DNA of 64,000 nt, taken from assembly GCA_028564705.1 (NCBI GenBank), contig JAPXFQ010002912.1:985001-1049000 (forward strand), in the 5' to 3' direction. The DNA comes from Apricaphanius iberus (taxonomy: Eukaryota; Chordata; Actinopteri; Cyprinodontiformes; Aphaniidae). Positions 12,601 through 23,544 of the stretch are shown here, piece after piece (the stretch's first letter is position 1; every line of letters begins with the position of its first letter). The notes beneath the pieces were generated by a model. It was not told the DNA's origin. It was given only the letters and a program-made list of their open reading frames with translations, and searched no databases. The translations under genes were made by a program, and so were the position numbers.

Positions 12601-15600
12601 TCTCATCCGGGTCACTTCCCAATTAGCTGTTAGCCACTACAGTACACTCCGAGACACGTGGCTTGAAAACAACGCCAGGACAATAGACTGCAAAAAAAGC
12701 AAATGACACATTGAAATTCCCATTTCACATCTACACCTTGAGAGCCTGTCCAAAAACACCACCACCAGGGGTACACCTGGGAGTTCATGACCAAAACCAA
12801 GATTTGGGCACTTATTCTACTTTGGTTAAACAGAAGTTGGATAGACTATAAAAAGGAATGTGGCACCACATATTTTCACTGCACTCACCACAGTGTCATT
12901 GGGGGAAAAAACTTTAAGATCCACAAAAAACAGACGGTCAAACCTCTATGATCCATCAGAACAATATAAAGGAAAATATCTGGTCTACTGTTAAATGATG
13001 TGAGCAAAGCTCATTTGCTTCTAGTGATTCAAGATTTGTCAACTAGTAAGATTTCCAAATTCCAAGGGCTGGAGTAGAATTTCCATACTGTAATTCCTCT
13101 ATAATAAAAACACATTCTCTTGTCCTCTTCTTAAAAGCTGAGACCTCTGCCAAGGCCTACCATACTATACTATATATGTTGTCCTGTTCCATGTGACACT
13201 CAAGAGGCCTGTCAGTCACAATAGTGCCATATTGTCCAGAGCCTTCAACTTCTCAGTGGTTAGCTTTTGAAGCAAAATCTGCTTGAGCGATAGACTTGTC
13301 TTGCCCACAGTACTCAAATTCTGCATCTCCCTCTCTGGAAAAAACAGACCGGTCATAATTGGAGGCGATATGAGTCCTGAGAGATATCAAGATGATCTTC
13401 TGCAACCCATAGTGATCCTAAGGCTCCACTCTTTTGTGGTAAACTACAGCCTCCAAAATATCAATTCTCACTGCTATAGAGCAAGGTTTATCACACACTA
13501 CCTCCAGGATTTTAATGACTTGCCTGTAGTGCAACTTGTGCAAAATCAAAATTGGTATTAGCTATAAATGCTGGTTGAAGAATAGTATGCCACTCCCCAG
13601 TGGAGTATGACCAAGGAGATGATCTTCAAGAGGAGATGCTGTACATGATTCATCCACATTCTGTTGAGGGCCTGTTTGTTAAAGGATTTAAATGTTGAAT
13701 CGCCGAAATGTCTTCTTTCTTTAAATTTTAATCATCCAATTCAATGAACGGTACCAAACAAGAGTCGGGAGAAAATAAGTTGATTGTGTTTTTATCACAA
13801 GTGGGGCACTATTTGAGGGGAATTAAATATGCCTTCCAACTTTAAAACAGGTATGGTTTCAACAACAAAACCCAAATTTCCTTAATTTCTGTGTTGAATA
13901 GAGTTTAAAAAAGGCTTCCTGCTTTATAGCACTACACCAGTTTTTACCAGTGCAACTGCAAGCACCTTCAACCAGAGAGAAATTGTCTGAGAATCCCATT
14001 TTTATGACCCTTTCTCCTGGCTCCCTGTTTTCCCTCCAGATAAGAGCGAATTTATACAGGAGGCCTGGCTTCCTCTCTGGTCTTGAAATCCCAGCAGACA
14101 GAAGTTTTTCTCAAAAATGCCAGTAAAGAGCTGGGTGGACGTTACAATGTTGATGTAAAAATATTGTTTTTGGAGGTTGTTTAAAGAACACCATATCAGC
14201 ACAAAATTAGGTGACACGAGGGAGTGAGAAAGCGGAGAAATGGAGAGCTGTAATTTTTGGGCTTGAGTGTTAATGTGGAGTTTTTGTCCTTAAACAAATG
14301 TTGGCTCCTTTTTAGGTTTTTGGAAAGACATTAAGAACGTTTTTTTCCAGGTCACAGTAGGTAGTCTGTGTTTGTGGATGGTTATTATGTAATAAAAATC
14401 TAACAACAAACGGTTGTTGGATAAGAAAAAAGATAGAGGGCTTTGTCTTCTACACCAGGCAAACAATAGTGTAACCTTTGAATGATAAAACATCTAACCA
14501 CTGGTCGTAAATTATTATAATGTGCCTAAAAGACCTTCGGACTTTGTGTTTAATGCCAAGTACGTTCATCTGTTACAAATACGTTAATTTTCTTGTTTTC
14601 TTCAGTTTGGTTTCATGTCTTTTAATCAACATTCTTTGAACTCTTTTCACTTTTCAGCATGCAGATGTCACCCAATGGGCTCCATGCCCTTCCACATTAC
14701 CGATGGCTCTCTGTGCGACCCTTCCAACGGAAACTGCATTTGCAAACCTGGAGTCGGCGGAGCGGAATGCGACAGGTGTATGGTGGGATACTGGGGCTTT
14801 CATGAGTATGGCTGTCGCCCATGTGACTGTGCAGGAGACTGCGACCCTTTTACCGGGGACTGCATGTATGGGTAGGTAAAAAGACTTGAGCGCTTCCAAA
14901 ACGTAAGATTTCTGATTATGGTAAAATTGTAAAATTGAACAAAGATTAATCAAAGTAGCAGTCAAGATACTGATTGTAACTCTGGAGGAGCTACAGAGAT
15001 CAATAGCTCTGATGTGGATCTCAGGACAACTTTTAGCTGTACACAAATTCACAAATTTGGGCTTTATGAAGAGCAGCAAAGAAAAGGTCATTGCTGAAAG
15101 CAAGACAAGAAGTCTTGTCTACAGGCATAACAGAGGGGTGTGCAAAATAACCAAGTACCATCCCTACAGGGAAACTTGATGGTAGGAGTATCATGCTTTT
15201 TTAATATGGTGACATGGAAGCTGTTCAGAGTTAGTGGCAATATGGGTGCAACTGAATACGGGGTGGACTGGTCTTTGGTCCTTCAAGGTTTGCAACAAGA
15301 TTTTGCATATCTTATCCAAGTCTGTTGTGGAGAGTCCAAACTCTTTTGCCATCATCTATTGGGTTATCAGGATCAGAGCCAAATACTTAAAATTGCTAAA
15401 CAACCTGATAAGGAAGGCTGGTTCTGTTCTTGGGACAACTAAGTAAAGTTGATTGGGGGAATTCTACCAATTCTGATAAGAAGCGCTTTCAAATATCCAG
15501 CCACAATAAGAACATGTGTAAATTTCTGACAGCCATTTCAAAATAATATATGTTTTTCTTTGCAAAGTGTTGTCCAGCTGTATTGATTCAATGTGACATG

Positions 15601-18600
15601 TGTGATCTTGCGTTATAGCTCTGATCTGGAACTATACAACCTGGATGGAAACTCCAGTGAGCCAGTCAGGATCTTCAGCCCACATGAACTATTTTCTGCT
15701 CTCCACTACTCAGGTGAGATTAATCCTTCTAAAACAATCCAGTAAATATTGGATTGTTGTTTCGCTATTTACTCAGTCAATTTTGAAGTGAAATGTATTG
15801 AATGACAGGAACATAAACATCTGTCGCTAAACCGGGACATCTTAGAGGACGGACCAGTGGAAACATGATGACGACATCTAGTATTTTGTGCAATTTGATG
15901 GCTAGCAAGTGGTTGCCTTCAAATTGCTTTAAAGCGCGTCAAATCTGTTGAGTAAATTTTATGTACCTATATATACCATAATCAGTTTTAAACTACTATG
16001 AATAGTTATCGATAATTAATAAATTTAACAGCTAATCGACAAACCCCTACCAGCAAATCAGCCATCAGCTGTCAAGCCTTAAGGTGATCTCAGAGAGTAA
16101 AAAGATTTTCTTCTCTCATCACCGCCTCCCTGTAGCTGCAGCTTTTATAGGCACATTCCTCACTGGACACATACTCTGCTGCTTGCATTCCCGGGACACC
16201 GCAAACGCTGTCCGAGACCTCACAGGAACACGCCACATATGCAAGTTATTTGATTATGTTACAAATTGTTGCTTGTGTCTGTTCCCTGCAGAGAGGTGCG
16301 AGTGCAAAGAGCAAACGCTGACCAACAGTAAACTCTTCTGCACCATGAACTATGCATACGGTAAGAAGCCAAGCATCTACCTCTAACCCATTATTAGGGT
16401 CATCAAAGATGTTTCATTGAGGCGATTCCTTTTTAGTGGTCTAAGAAACCTTTTAGGTAGTTTAATTACGGTGAAAATGAGGCATTTAAAAAACATTCTT
16501 TAACTCCTACTGTTAAATTACTCCTACTGTTCCAATTCTACTGTTAATTTGGTTTATTAGCTAAATCAAAATTGCTCTCCAGTGAATTACGGGAAGATTG
16601 GCCTCACCCCAGAGCAATATAAAATCACAGGATGGCGTGCTGCTCTTCAAGCTGTAAAGGCCTCAAAAAAAATGTTTTCTTAGAAATGCTTTTTGACAAA
16701 AGAGCTCTACTTTATTTCCAATTAATAAAAAAGTAAAAAGTTGGAATATATGCCTTTTTAAACAGTTTAACAGAACGGCAAAAACAGACCGCTTATAAAC
16801 TTTGAGGTGTTCTTTTGTCATTTTATTGCAGATGCAAAGCAGTTCAACAAATGGAAACTATATTTTTATTAGAATCCCTCTGATGTGGTAGACTAGTCTG
16901 CATCTTTTTCTAAAGGGGCGTTTCATTTCATTCACTGACATTTGTTTGTTTTTACAGCCAAATATAATGTTTTTAATTTACTTCACAGATGTATTTTGCC
17001 TTTGATGATACAAGAGTTTGCTTTTCAAGCTCTAAACCCAAAGTAAAGGATGAGCTATCTTTCACTTACTTCATCATGAACTTAAATTAAATGATTGGGT
17101 TTGATCGTTTTTACAACAAGCTTAGAAAGTTAACATTGAAATGTTCGTACCTCATTAAGTTTCAACAGAGCAGAACAGTCCTGACACATGGTGAAAACAA
17201 CTCTGGAGTTTGTATTTTGGTTTCAGCATCTGTTTTCTCCTTCCTAACCTTTAGTGCTAAAAGTCAAAGTGCTGGCGGCCCACGATAAAGGCTCCCACGC
17301 TGAGGTGGAGGCCAAAGTTCAAAAGGTCCTCAGCCACAACACCAAGCTGAAGATACGGAGAGGTCAGGTCACGCTTTACCCCGAGTCCTGGACAACTCGG
17401 GGCTGCACGTGCCCCATCCTTAACCCAGGTTAGTCACGGCCTGACACAGTGAAGCCAACAAATGAGGTGCAAGGATAAAAGGTCAAGATCCGCAATTTAC
17501 AGTGTTTTGCTAAAGCATTCATGTACATATACAAATAAGTATTTAGTCACCTGCCAATTGTGCAAGTTCTCCCACTTAAAAAGATGAGCAAAGCCTGTAA
17601 TTTCCATCATAGCCTCAACCATATACCTCAACCACGAGAGACAAAATGAGAAAAGGTAATCCAGAAAACCACATGGTCTGTTTTTTCAAGACTTTATTTG
17701 CAAATTATGGTTGGGGAAAAAAAGTATTTGGTCACCTACAAACAAGCAAGATTCCTGTCTCTCACAGACCCATAACTTCTTCTGTAAGAAACACCTCTGT
17801 GCTCCACTCTTTACCTGTATTAATGGCATCTGTTTGAACTCCCCATCAGTATAAAAGACATCTATGACCTCAAGCAGTCACACTCCAATCTTCATTATGG
17901 CCAAGACCAAAAAGCTGTCAAAAGACACCTAAAACAAAAATGTAGACCTGTACCAGGTTAGGAATACTGAATCTGCAATAGATATGCAGGTTGGTGTGAA
18001 GAAATCAACTGTGGGAGTAATTATTAAGAAATAGAAGAACACTGATAATCTCCCTCCATCTGGGTCTCCACCAAGATCTCACCCTGTGGGGTCAAAATGA
18101 TCTCAAGAACACTGAGAAACAATCCCAGAACCACAACCAAAGTAACAAAGGCTACCATTATTAACACGCTACGCCACCAGGGATTCACATCTTGCGGTAC
18201 CAGATGTGTCCCCCTGCTTAGTCTGAAGTTTGTTAGAGTGCATTTAGATAATCCAGAAGAGGACTGGGAGAATATATGTTCAGTTGAAACCAAAATAGAA
18301 CGTCTTTTTAAAACTCTATTTGTTGTGTCTGGAGGAAAAAGAATGCAGAGTTTCATCCAAAGAACACCATACCTACTTTGAAGCATGGGGGTGGAAGCAT
18401 CATGCTTTGGGGCTGTTTTCCTGGAAAGGGACTGATCTGTGTAAAGGAAAGAATGAATGGGGCTATGTATGGTGACATTTTGAGTTAAGACCTCCATCCA
18501 TCAGTGAGGGCATTGAAGATGAAACGTGGCTGGGTCTTAAGGCATGACAACGATCCCAAACACTCCACCCAGGTAACGAAGGAATGGCTTCGTAAGAACC

Positions 18601-20553
18601 ATTTCAGGGTACTGGATTGGCCTAGCCAGTCTCCAGATCTCCCATAGAAAAACTTTGGAGGAAGTTGAAAGTCTGTGATGCCCAGCAACAACCCCAAAGC
18701 ATCATCCGAAAGCTTCTAGAGGAGCTCCTCATGGAGGAATGGGCCAAAATACCAGCAACGGTGCGTGAAAACCTTATGACGAATTACAGAAAACATTTGT
18801 CATTGCCAACAAAGGGTATATAAAAAAAAAGTATTGAAATTAACTTTTGTTTTTGACCCAAATACTTATTTTCCACCATCATTTACAAGCAAATTCTTTC
18901 AAAATCAGACCATGTGATTTTTCTGGATTTTTTTCTTAATTTTTTTCTCTTATGGTTGAGGTCTACCTATGGTCAAGATTACAGGCTTCTCACCTTTTTA
19001 AGTGAGAAAACTTGCGATTTTTTTGGCTAACTAAATACTTTTTGTCCCCACTATAGTTTTTCACATTTTGTAACAAAAGGTTAATTCAATGCATTTAGTT
19101 GAGATTTTTTGTGATTGATCAACATAAAGTAATGTATAGCAGTGAAGTGGAAGGAAAACTCTGTTGCCATTTAGATTTAATTTAGACTGCGGCTGTTGTT
19201 CAATCATGAATCAACTGTGGTTGATTACTTTTTTTAAATTCTTAATTATAGATTAATTTTATGCGTCACACTCAGACACAATTACCACCCAACCTTAGGT
19301 AGGCTGAGAAATCTAAAAAAAAGCATAGAACTATGCCCTGATGTAAAAGAAAAAAGAAGAAATCATAAGGCAGAGGATAAACTAAGCCACAGACATCAGT
19401 ATTGGAAGAATTGCACAGATTTCTATTCAACTTTCGGACTCCAGTAAACCACAGATTTAATGATTTACCTAAATTAATTCAGGAGCGAATTAGCAACTCA
19501 TCAAGGATGTCACAAAAGAACCAAGAAAAATATAAAAATTGGTGTATGCACAATTAAAGTTGGCGTAAATGGCATCCATGGGGGACTGCCACAGCCCAAA
19601 CTACTACAAGATCACAAAGGCCTGCTTCCCATTCACCAAAAAAGATCTTAACGATCACAAATATTTTGGGGGAAATATTATGTGGACTGATTAGTTAAAC
19701 AATTATAGGTTTTTAATAAATATTTAGTGTAAAAGCAACAATAATCATTATATGGTTATGGTGGAACCTGGAATTCTGCTCTGTAAACTCAAACACTAGT
19801 TATGCAGCAGGACAATAATCAGAAGCCTGACAGCAAGTTCATCTCTGAATGGCTGAGAATTAAAAGGTTTGGAATGAGCTTCTCAAAATCTGGACTTAAA
19901 CTCCATTAAAATGTTTTGGCATTTTACTGGTGTTCAAACCCTTTAGCTTGACCGAAATTTTAAAAAACTCTGCAAAGAAGGATTGGTATATTCCTTTACA
20001 GCAAAGTAAAGCAGCCATTTCCAGTTATCTCTAACATTTTACGGCGTTATTAGGTTTCACAGATATGTTTGTTTTATAATCATTGCCTGATATTAAAATT
20101 TATTTGTTGTTCTTAAATATTCAACCGTGACAAAAAAGCTGAAGTAGAATAAATCTTTAAAAAAGGGGAGAAAACACTTTTTAACAAAACAGAGTAAAAT
20201 GAAATGGTTTTTAGACTGCATCTATCTCAGTCACGCCGATGCCATATTAATTTTTGGACACGAGGTTGTTGGCAAATTCAAAGACGTTTGAAATAGCTTC
20301 TCTTGTATTCTCTAATGTTTGTCATTATAACAGCAAACCCTTTTTTTGTTAAACTTCGAGTTTATAATATTTTACATAGTGATGAACTAAGCTCAGACTG
20401 TTTTATCTTACAGGTGTGGAGTATTTGGTGGCGGGCCACTTGGACCGAATGCAGGGTCGGCTCTTGGTCAACATGAAGAGCTTCGTAAAGCCGTGGAAGG
20501 CCAGTTTGGGTCGTAAAGTCCTGGCCCTGCTAAAAAAAGACTGCAACTGGTAA
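6620..20553 (+). CDS. ntn4: netrin-4 (partial, 5' exons outside the window)
   Basis: Netrin-4 is a secreted laminin-related protein of basement membranes. Coding exons: 6620-6746, 7407-7592, 14658-14871, 15619-15713, 16292-16360, 17255-17428, 20414-20553 (TAA). All introns are GT-AG and every phase closes, giving 334 residues. Numbered from the first residue here, 1-42 complete laminin-EGF repeat 1 ([19 protein letters not shown]), about 44-105 form repeat 2 ([10 protein letters not shown]...), about 106-165 form repeat 3 (CRCHPMGS... [16 protein letters not shown]), and about 209-334 form the NTR/C345C domain ([41 protein letters not shown], ending LKKDCNW). The cysteine pattern looks intact. 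The laminin N-terminal domain and the start of repeat 1, roughly half the usual 630 or so residues, lie left of position 1. Separate LE and NTR domains and the GYWGF(H)EYGC signature favour netrin-4 over netrin-1/3/5. Orientation next to usp44 and metap2 supports the call. Confidence 0.96.
7725..7850 (-). mobile_element. Tc1-like fragment, reverse orientation
   Basis: The plus strand reads GTCTGGACTTTGACTAGACATTCC and then AAACCATTGAGAGGTGAATTT. This is the reverse complement of the conserved stretch around the end of fish Tc1 transposase genes, usually seen as GACTTTGACTAGGCCATTCC. It is short and decayed, in the ntn4 intron just upstream of a long hairpin. Confidence 0.5.
7871..7950. repeat. 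Perfect 37-bp inverted repeat with a 6-nt loop
   Basis: The left arm 7871-7907 (starts ATATCCACAGAATATTTCC, ends AAAGACCA) is the exact reverse complement of the right arm 7914-7950; the loop 7908-7913 is CCTTGA. All 37 pairs match. It lies in an ntn4 intron, six bases before the target duplication of a hAT element. Perfect arms in otherwise decayed sequence suggest a recent origin or correction between arms. Confidence 0.95.
7965..8869 (+). mobile_element. Non-autonomous hAT element with 8-bp target duplication
   Basis: The element is bounded by an exact 8-bp direct repeat CCGCCCAC (7957-7964 and 8870-8877), the target-duplication length typical of hAT. Its ends are inverted: the left begins TAGGGAAGGGTACC, and the right end read in reverse begins TAGGGATGGGTATCG. 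At 8341-8400 the plus strand encodes [17 protein letters not shown], the end of a BED zinc finger as found at the N-terminus of hAT transposases. At 905 bp, with no long ORF and no catalytic domain, it is a deleted derivative. It sits in the ntn4 intron between laminin-EGF exons. Confidence 0.85.
8878..11640 (+). other. ntn4: ntn4 intron, mostly non-repetitive
   Basis: No exon with splice sites was seen. There is a run of 11 G after a T run at about 9070-9087. Sequence at 9340-9800 is higher in GC, lacks transposon motifs and looks single-copy, so it is a reasonable place to look for conserved regulatory DNA; that is only an inference. The open frames at 9432-9665 and 9807-10157 show no protein family signature. 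Confidence 0.4.
11650..12085 (+). mobile_element. Tc1-like transposon fragment
   Basis: The plus strand carries decayed stretches of a Tc1-type transposase gene in order: GTGATGATGTTGAGGATATT, CCTACCTGAGTGTTGTTG, ATGACCACATTGTACCCATC, and CAGTGGCCTTTACATTCACCAGATCTCAGTCCAATAGAGCAC, which reads [14 protein letters not shown], the C-terminal catalytic motif. Frames are broken and about 45 bases disrupt the middle. Both ends are missing. Confidence 0.6.
12120..13200 (-). mobile_element. Decayed LINE (reverse transcriptase region, reverse orientation)
   Basis: Short stretches on the plus strand match the reverse complement of a fish non-LTR retrotransposon, in order: GATGACTGAGATCTTCACC, GAGAACCATTACCTCAGACA, CTGACTCTCATCC and TCCTCTTCTTAAAAGCTGAGACC. 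None of the frames is open. The call comes from recognising the order of these fragments; the family is uncertain (Rex1-like or a related clade). Confidence 0.4.
13201..14657 (+). other. ntn4: ntn4 intron 5' of laminin-EGF exon 3
   Basis: No exon before the acceptor at 14655-14657. The 92-codon open frame at 13283-13561 lies inside it, but has no recognised domain and no splice context, and the sequence around it looks like further degraded repeat. The acceptor for the next ntn4 exon follows a TTTTCACTTTTCAG tract. Confidence 0.4.
14960..15275 (+). mobile_element. Tc1-like transposon fragment
   Basis: Recognisable pieces of a Tc1-like transposase gene on the plus strand: GTAACTCTGGAGGAGCTACAGAGATC, GGGCTTTATGAAGAGCAGC, AAGGTCATTGCTGAAAGCAAG and CATCCCTACAGGGAAACTTGATGG. 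It is heavily mutated and lacks both ends. It occupies the intron between the third laminin-EGF exon and the linker exon of ntn4. Confidence 0.5.
15285..15440 (+). mobile_element. LINE reverse-transcriptase C-terminal fragment
   Basis: Plus-strand sequence reads close to [23 protein letters not shown], with TATCCAAGTCTGTTGTGGAGAG upstream. This matches the end of the ORF of fish L2/CR1-like LINEs, where 'L(I/T)RKA(G/S)S(V)LG' follows the thumb region. It lies directly after a Tc1 fragment. The 3' end of what may be the same LINE type occurs at 32340-32530 and 45190-45400. Confidence 0.45.
17500..19170 (+). mobile_element. Tc1-like terminal segment split by another Tc1 element
   Basis: Sequence at 17500-17530 (ACAGTGTTTTGCTAAAGCATTCATG) resembles the outer terminus of one Tc1-like group. 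Its expected continuation (TTTTTCACATTTTGTAAC, GATTTTTTGTGATTGATC, GTGAAGTGGAAGGAAAA) does not follow directly but resumes at 19057-19165, after a 1.5 kb insertion. The two halves therefore belong to one older element opened by a younger one. Only the terminal part of the older element is clear. Confidence 0.6.
17530..19054 (+). mobile_element. Near full-length but dead Tc1-like transposon
   Basis: The left end region reads AAGTATTTAGTCACCTGCC, ATTGTGCAAGTTCTCCCAC. The right end carries inverted counterparts, GAAAACTTGCGAT and CTAAATACTTTTTGTCCCCACTATA. Between them the transposase gene can be followed: ATGGCCAAGACCAAAAAGCTG near 17897, AAATCAACTGTGGGAG, TACCATACCTACTTTGAAGCATGG, GGATTGGCCTAGCCAGTCTCCAGATCTC. 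Deletions and stops break the frame, including one just before the last catalytic Glu. It fills half of the last ntn4 intron. Confidence 0.75.
19200..20110 (+). mobile_element. Third decayed Tc1-like copy in the last ntn4 intron
   Basis: Fragments of a different Tc1-like group appear in order on the plus strand: AACTCATCAAGGATGTCACAAAAGA, GGCATCCATGGGGGACTGCC, AAAAGATCTTAACGATCACAAATATTTTGGG, TGTGGACTGATTAG, GCAGCAGGACAATAATCAGAAGCC, TCATCTCTGAATGGCTGAGA. No frame survives. The spacing is shorter than in an intact element, so deletions have occurred. Confidence 0.6.
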
Positions 20554-21325
20554 ACGGAAACAGAACAGATGAGAAGGATGGTTTCTGCTTTCCTGCTCCT
20601 GCTGTGGGAGCAGGTTTTGAGGGACTGGACTGAGATGATTGAAACCATCCCTTTCTCTGCTGTTGTCCAACAACAGCACAATACCCATGCCGGATGTATT
20701 AAGAAATGTCTCTCTTGCATCTGTGCAAACTTCCTCTTGCATTATTATGTTTGAGTACAAGTGGATTTCACCAGAAATGTAGAACTGCTCTCCCTCCTCT
20801 GCAGCACTTTAGCCTAAAGTGGACCAAGCCAACAAGGGCACACTAAGAAAAGGAGGAACAGACCCGCTTGGACTCAATTCCCCGAAGTGGACCGTGGACG
20901 CAGCACATTTGCACAGCTTGTGTGAGAGCTGCAGACACTGAGTGCAAAAACACGTTGAGTGACGACGAGCAAGCCATACAAGCCACTACAGGTGGTTAAA
21001 TCATAGCCAGTCCAGGTGTGCCTGTGATGAAATCAAAGCAAATGGCTTCCACTGGAAACCAGAATGTATTTGCCCCCCCGACTGTTGCTAAATGAGGCAC
21101 AGTCCGAAGCCTCTCTGTAGGGTATGAACCCCTCAATGTTTGCATCGCTGCATAATGTGATTTTTTTTTAATATTAATATGCCCCCATTTGGACTCAGAA
21201 AGTTCTTATTCTTTTCTGCTTTGTGCCCATGTACAGTATTATTTGTATATATCTCTATAAATATTGTCGCTCACTTTTATTTTTGTTTATGGTAATATTA
21301 AAGAATAAATCCAGCCTATTACAAG
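20554..21325 (+). other. ntn4: ntn4 3' UTR with polyadenylation signal
   Basis: After the TAA at 20551-20553 the transcript is expected to run to just past the AATAAA at 21304-21309, which is followed by a T/GT-rich stretch (GTTTGGTCTAATTCC). ORFs on either strand here are incidental. The exact cleavage site is inferred. Confidence 0.7.
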
Positions 21326-21468
21326 TTTGGTCTAATTCCTATGTTTCAGTATGTCGTTTTCTATTACTGCAGCCATGTTAGAGAGGTGTAAAAGTCTTTA
21401 TAAGAAATACACCTTTCACTGCAGCAGTGTAATCTCACTCACAAATGTAAGCTTTTTTCTATTTCAGT

Positions 21469-21487
21469 GGGGGGGGGGGGGGGGGGG
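21469..21487. repeat. Poly-G run of 19
   Basis: An uninterrupted run of 19 G about 145 bp past the presumed ntn4 polyadenylation site. Such runs can form G-quadruplexes and are also prone to sequencing and assembly length errors. Confidence 0.9.
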
Positions 21488-22039
21488 ATTAGTTTTCAAC
21501 AAAATTATTGGTGGCTTAATTATTGACACTCCTAACAATTACGATTAAGTACATGTAACTAAAATGAATCCATATTTTATTGTTAAGCCATTAACAGTTT
21601 CGATAGGATTTAGAGCCATTTTATTTTTTTAATCAAATAGCCCAAAAAAAAAATTCAATATTTTTAAAAAAGGCAACGTTACTCAAAAAAAATAATAGAC
21701 TAAGATATATTTTCATATTAACATTATGATTATTATTATCCTGTATCTACAACAGACAGATTATAATTTTATATTAAATTACAAAAATAATTTGGATTGC
21801 TAAGGCTAAGTAGCTAGCTAACCTTAGATAGTTATTGCTACGTTCTGTTTACCTCAGAAGTCGTAACTTGGAGCTAGGTTTGGGGTGACGCCCGAGTAAG
21901 CGGCATTCCAGTTAACGTAGTCGGATCGGTCTTTACTCCAACATGGCTGCACCCAGGTAGCTATAGTTGTTAGTAAATCTTTTTACTAACATCGCCCAAA
22001 AAACGTCAATGCTGAGAATGGCAACACTACATGTTACGT

Positions 22040-22372
22040 TTATGCTCGAGGCCGTCAGAGTCTTCGCTGTGCTTTTACTGCTTTGGCCGGAGCTTCAAAG
22101 CAGTAAAAGCCAGCAAGGCAGAAGTTGAGCTAGCTGAAATTTAGACGCCGTCCCCTGAGCATCAACCAATCAGATCCTCTCACTGCAGGAAGTTGCCAGA
22201 CCCCAGCGTTGTCTAAACAACCGCGATGCGCTATTGTTTAAAACATCCAGGAGGAAAAGGCCCGCAGACGCACTTTACCAGCGTCAGCCTTAAAAATGTA
22301 TTGGCGTCAAACTAGTAACTTTTGAGCGTTTTTTTGATGGCGACAAAGCGTGCGGTGTGAACGTACCATTAC
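22040..22372 (+). mobile_element. TIR element copy 1 (same group as 22690-23045)
   Basis: The right end reads GCGACAAAGCGTGCGGTGTGAACGTACC, a terminus like those of the 48264-48548 element. The inside (GGCAGAAGTTGAGCTAGCTGAA, CAACCAATCAGATC, CCAGCGTTGTCTAAACAACC, AAAGGCCCGCAGACGC) matches the reverse complement of 22690-23045 piece by piece. No transposase is present, so it is a non-autonomous MITE-like element; superfamily not assigned. Confidence 0.6.
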
Positions 22373-22689
22373 AAACATCCTTTTAAGATGTACTTTACAT
22401 AAGCAGACACCGCTTTTATTTTGTTAAATTTAGAGTTGCAGGCTCTACATGTAAGATGGGTTTTAGACCCATCATTATTTGTTTGTCTTATAAAAATCGT
22501 CACTTTTTGACCACAGCTACAAATATTGATGTGAGGAGCGGCCATATTGAAGGTCAAAGTCAGAGCAAAAATAATCAGACTTTCAGAGTGGCATTTCGGT
22601 TAATTTTTTTCCACTTGGAAGTCGGAGTATCACCTTTTACATGGTTTTCATGTTATAACCACAAAGCGGCTAGTTTGGCGCCTATACAG

Positions 22690-23045
22690 TTTTAGGCTGC
22701 AGCTTGCAAAGCTTGTGTGCGGGCCTTTCTCTGCCTGGAATTTTAAACAATGGCGGATCGTGGCTAGCTAGACAACGCTGACATCGGGCAACGTCACTAC
22801 AATGAGATGCTCTGATTGGTTCATGCTCTTGCGCCGCCGCCAAAAAGTGCAAGTAGCTGAACTTCTGCATTGCTGGCTTGTGCCGCTTTCAAGCTTAAAA
22901 CACAGGAAAAGTTTAAAAAATTGACAGCCAACGCACACAAAGCGCCGCAGAGACTCTGACGCGCCTCCGAGGGCCTCAATCATAGACTAATTGATGAGTA
23001 ATCTTGCGGCTATTGATGTTTGGGGCGTCGAGAACGCACCATAAT
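22690..23045 (-). mobile_element. TIR element copy 2, inverted relative to copy 1
   Basis: In reverse complement it shows the same order of motifs as 22040-22372: CAGAGTCTCTGCGGCGCTTTG, ATGCAGAAGTTCAGCTACTTG, GAACCAATCAGAGC, GTCAGCGTTGTCTAGC, AAAGGCCCGCACAC. One outer end is at about 23043 (GCGTCGAGAACGCACC). The two copies face each other with about 320 bp between. Confidence 0.6.
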
Positions 23046-23099
23046 GTATAATGAATGGCTATAATCTGAGTCTGACAACTGTGGTGTACACTTATATTC

Positions 23100-23540
23100 A
23101 GTTTGGTATCCCTACATACAATTCAATGTAACCCAATTGATTGACACAAACGTTACTTGTATGTAGAATTTGTGTGCAATTAAATCTGTTCTGGGAAGGC
23201 CACGGAGATCATAAAGACTCTGGAAGGGCTGTAGAGGTCTACACCTCAGGTGGGAGAATCAGATGAGTTAACAGCTATTACTTGTGTGCTGCACAAATAT
23301 GGAAGGGTGGCAGAAAGAAAGTTGTGATCACGAGAAAAACCATAAGAAGTCCCACTGCAGTTTGCCACAAGCCATGTAAAAGAAGCACCTCTTGTCCGCA
23401 TCAAAGATGCCATGTGTGGGGAAAAACACTTTCTGTACCCAGCTTTTGCACTATGAATCATGGTGGTGGAAGCACCATGCTGGAAGGAATCCCTGTCTGA
23501 GGTTACAAAACACTCATCACTGGTTTAGATAAATGCAAAA
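23100..23540 (+). mobile_element. Tc1-like fragment with internal deletions
   Basis: Plus-strand pieces: GTGTGCAATTAAATCTGTTCTG, GGAAGGCCACGGAGATC, CCTCAGGTGGGAGAATC, GAAAACCATAAGAAGTCCCACTGCAGTTTGCCACAAGCCATG, ATGAATCATGGTGGTGGAAGCACCATGCTGG. These follow the order of a fish Tc1 element but skip large parts. Dead copy in intergenic DNA. Confidence 0.6.
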
Positions 23541-23544
23541 TCTT

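Noticed and set aside
18024..18497. 157-codon minus-strand frame
   Set aside because: Antisense to a decayed Tc1 transposase gene; the plus strand carries the recognisable sequence.
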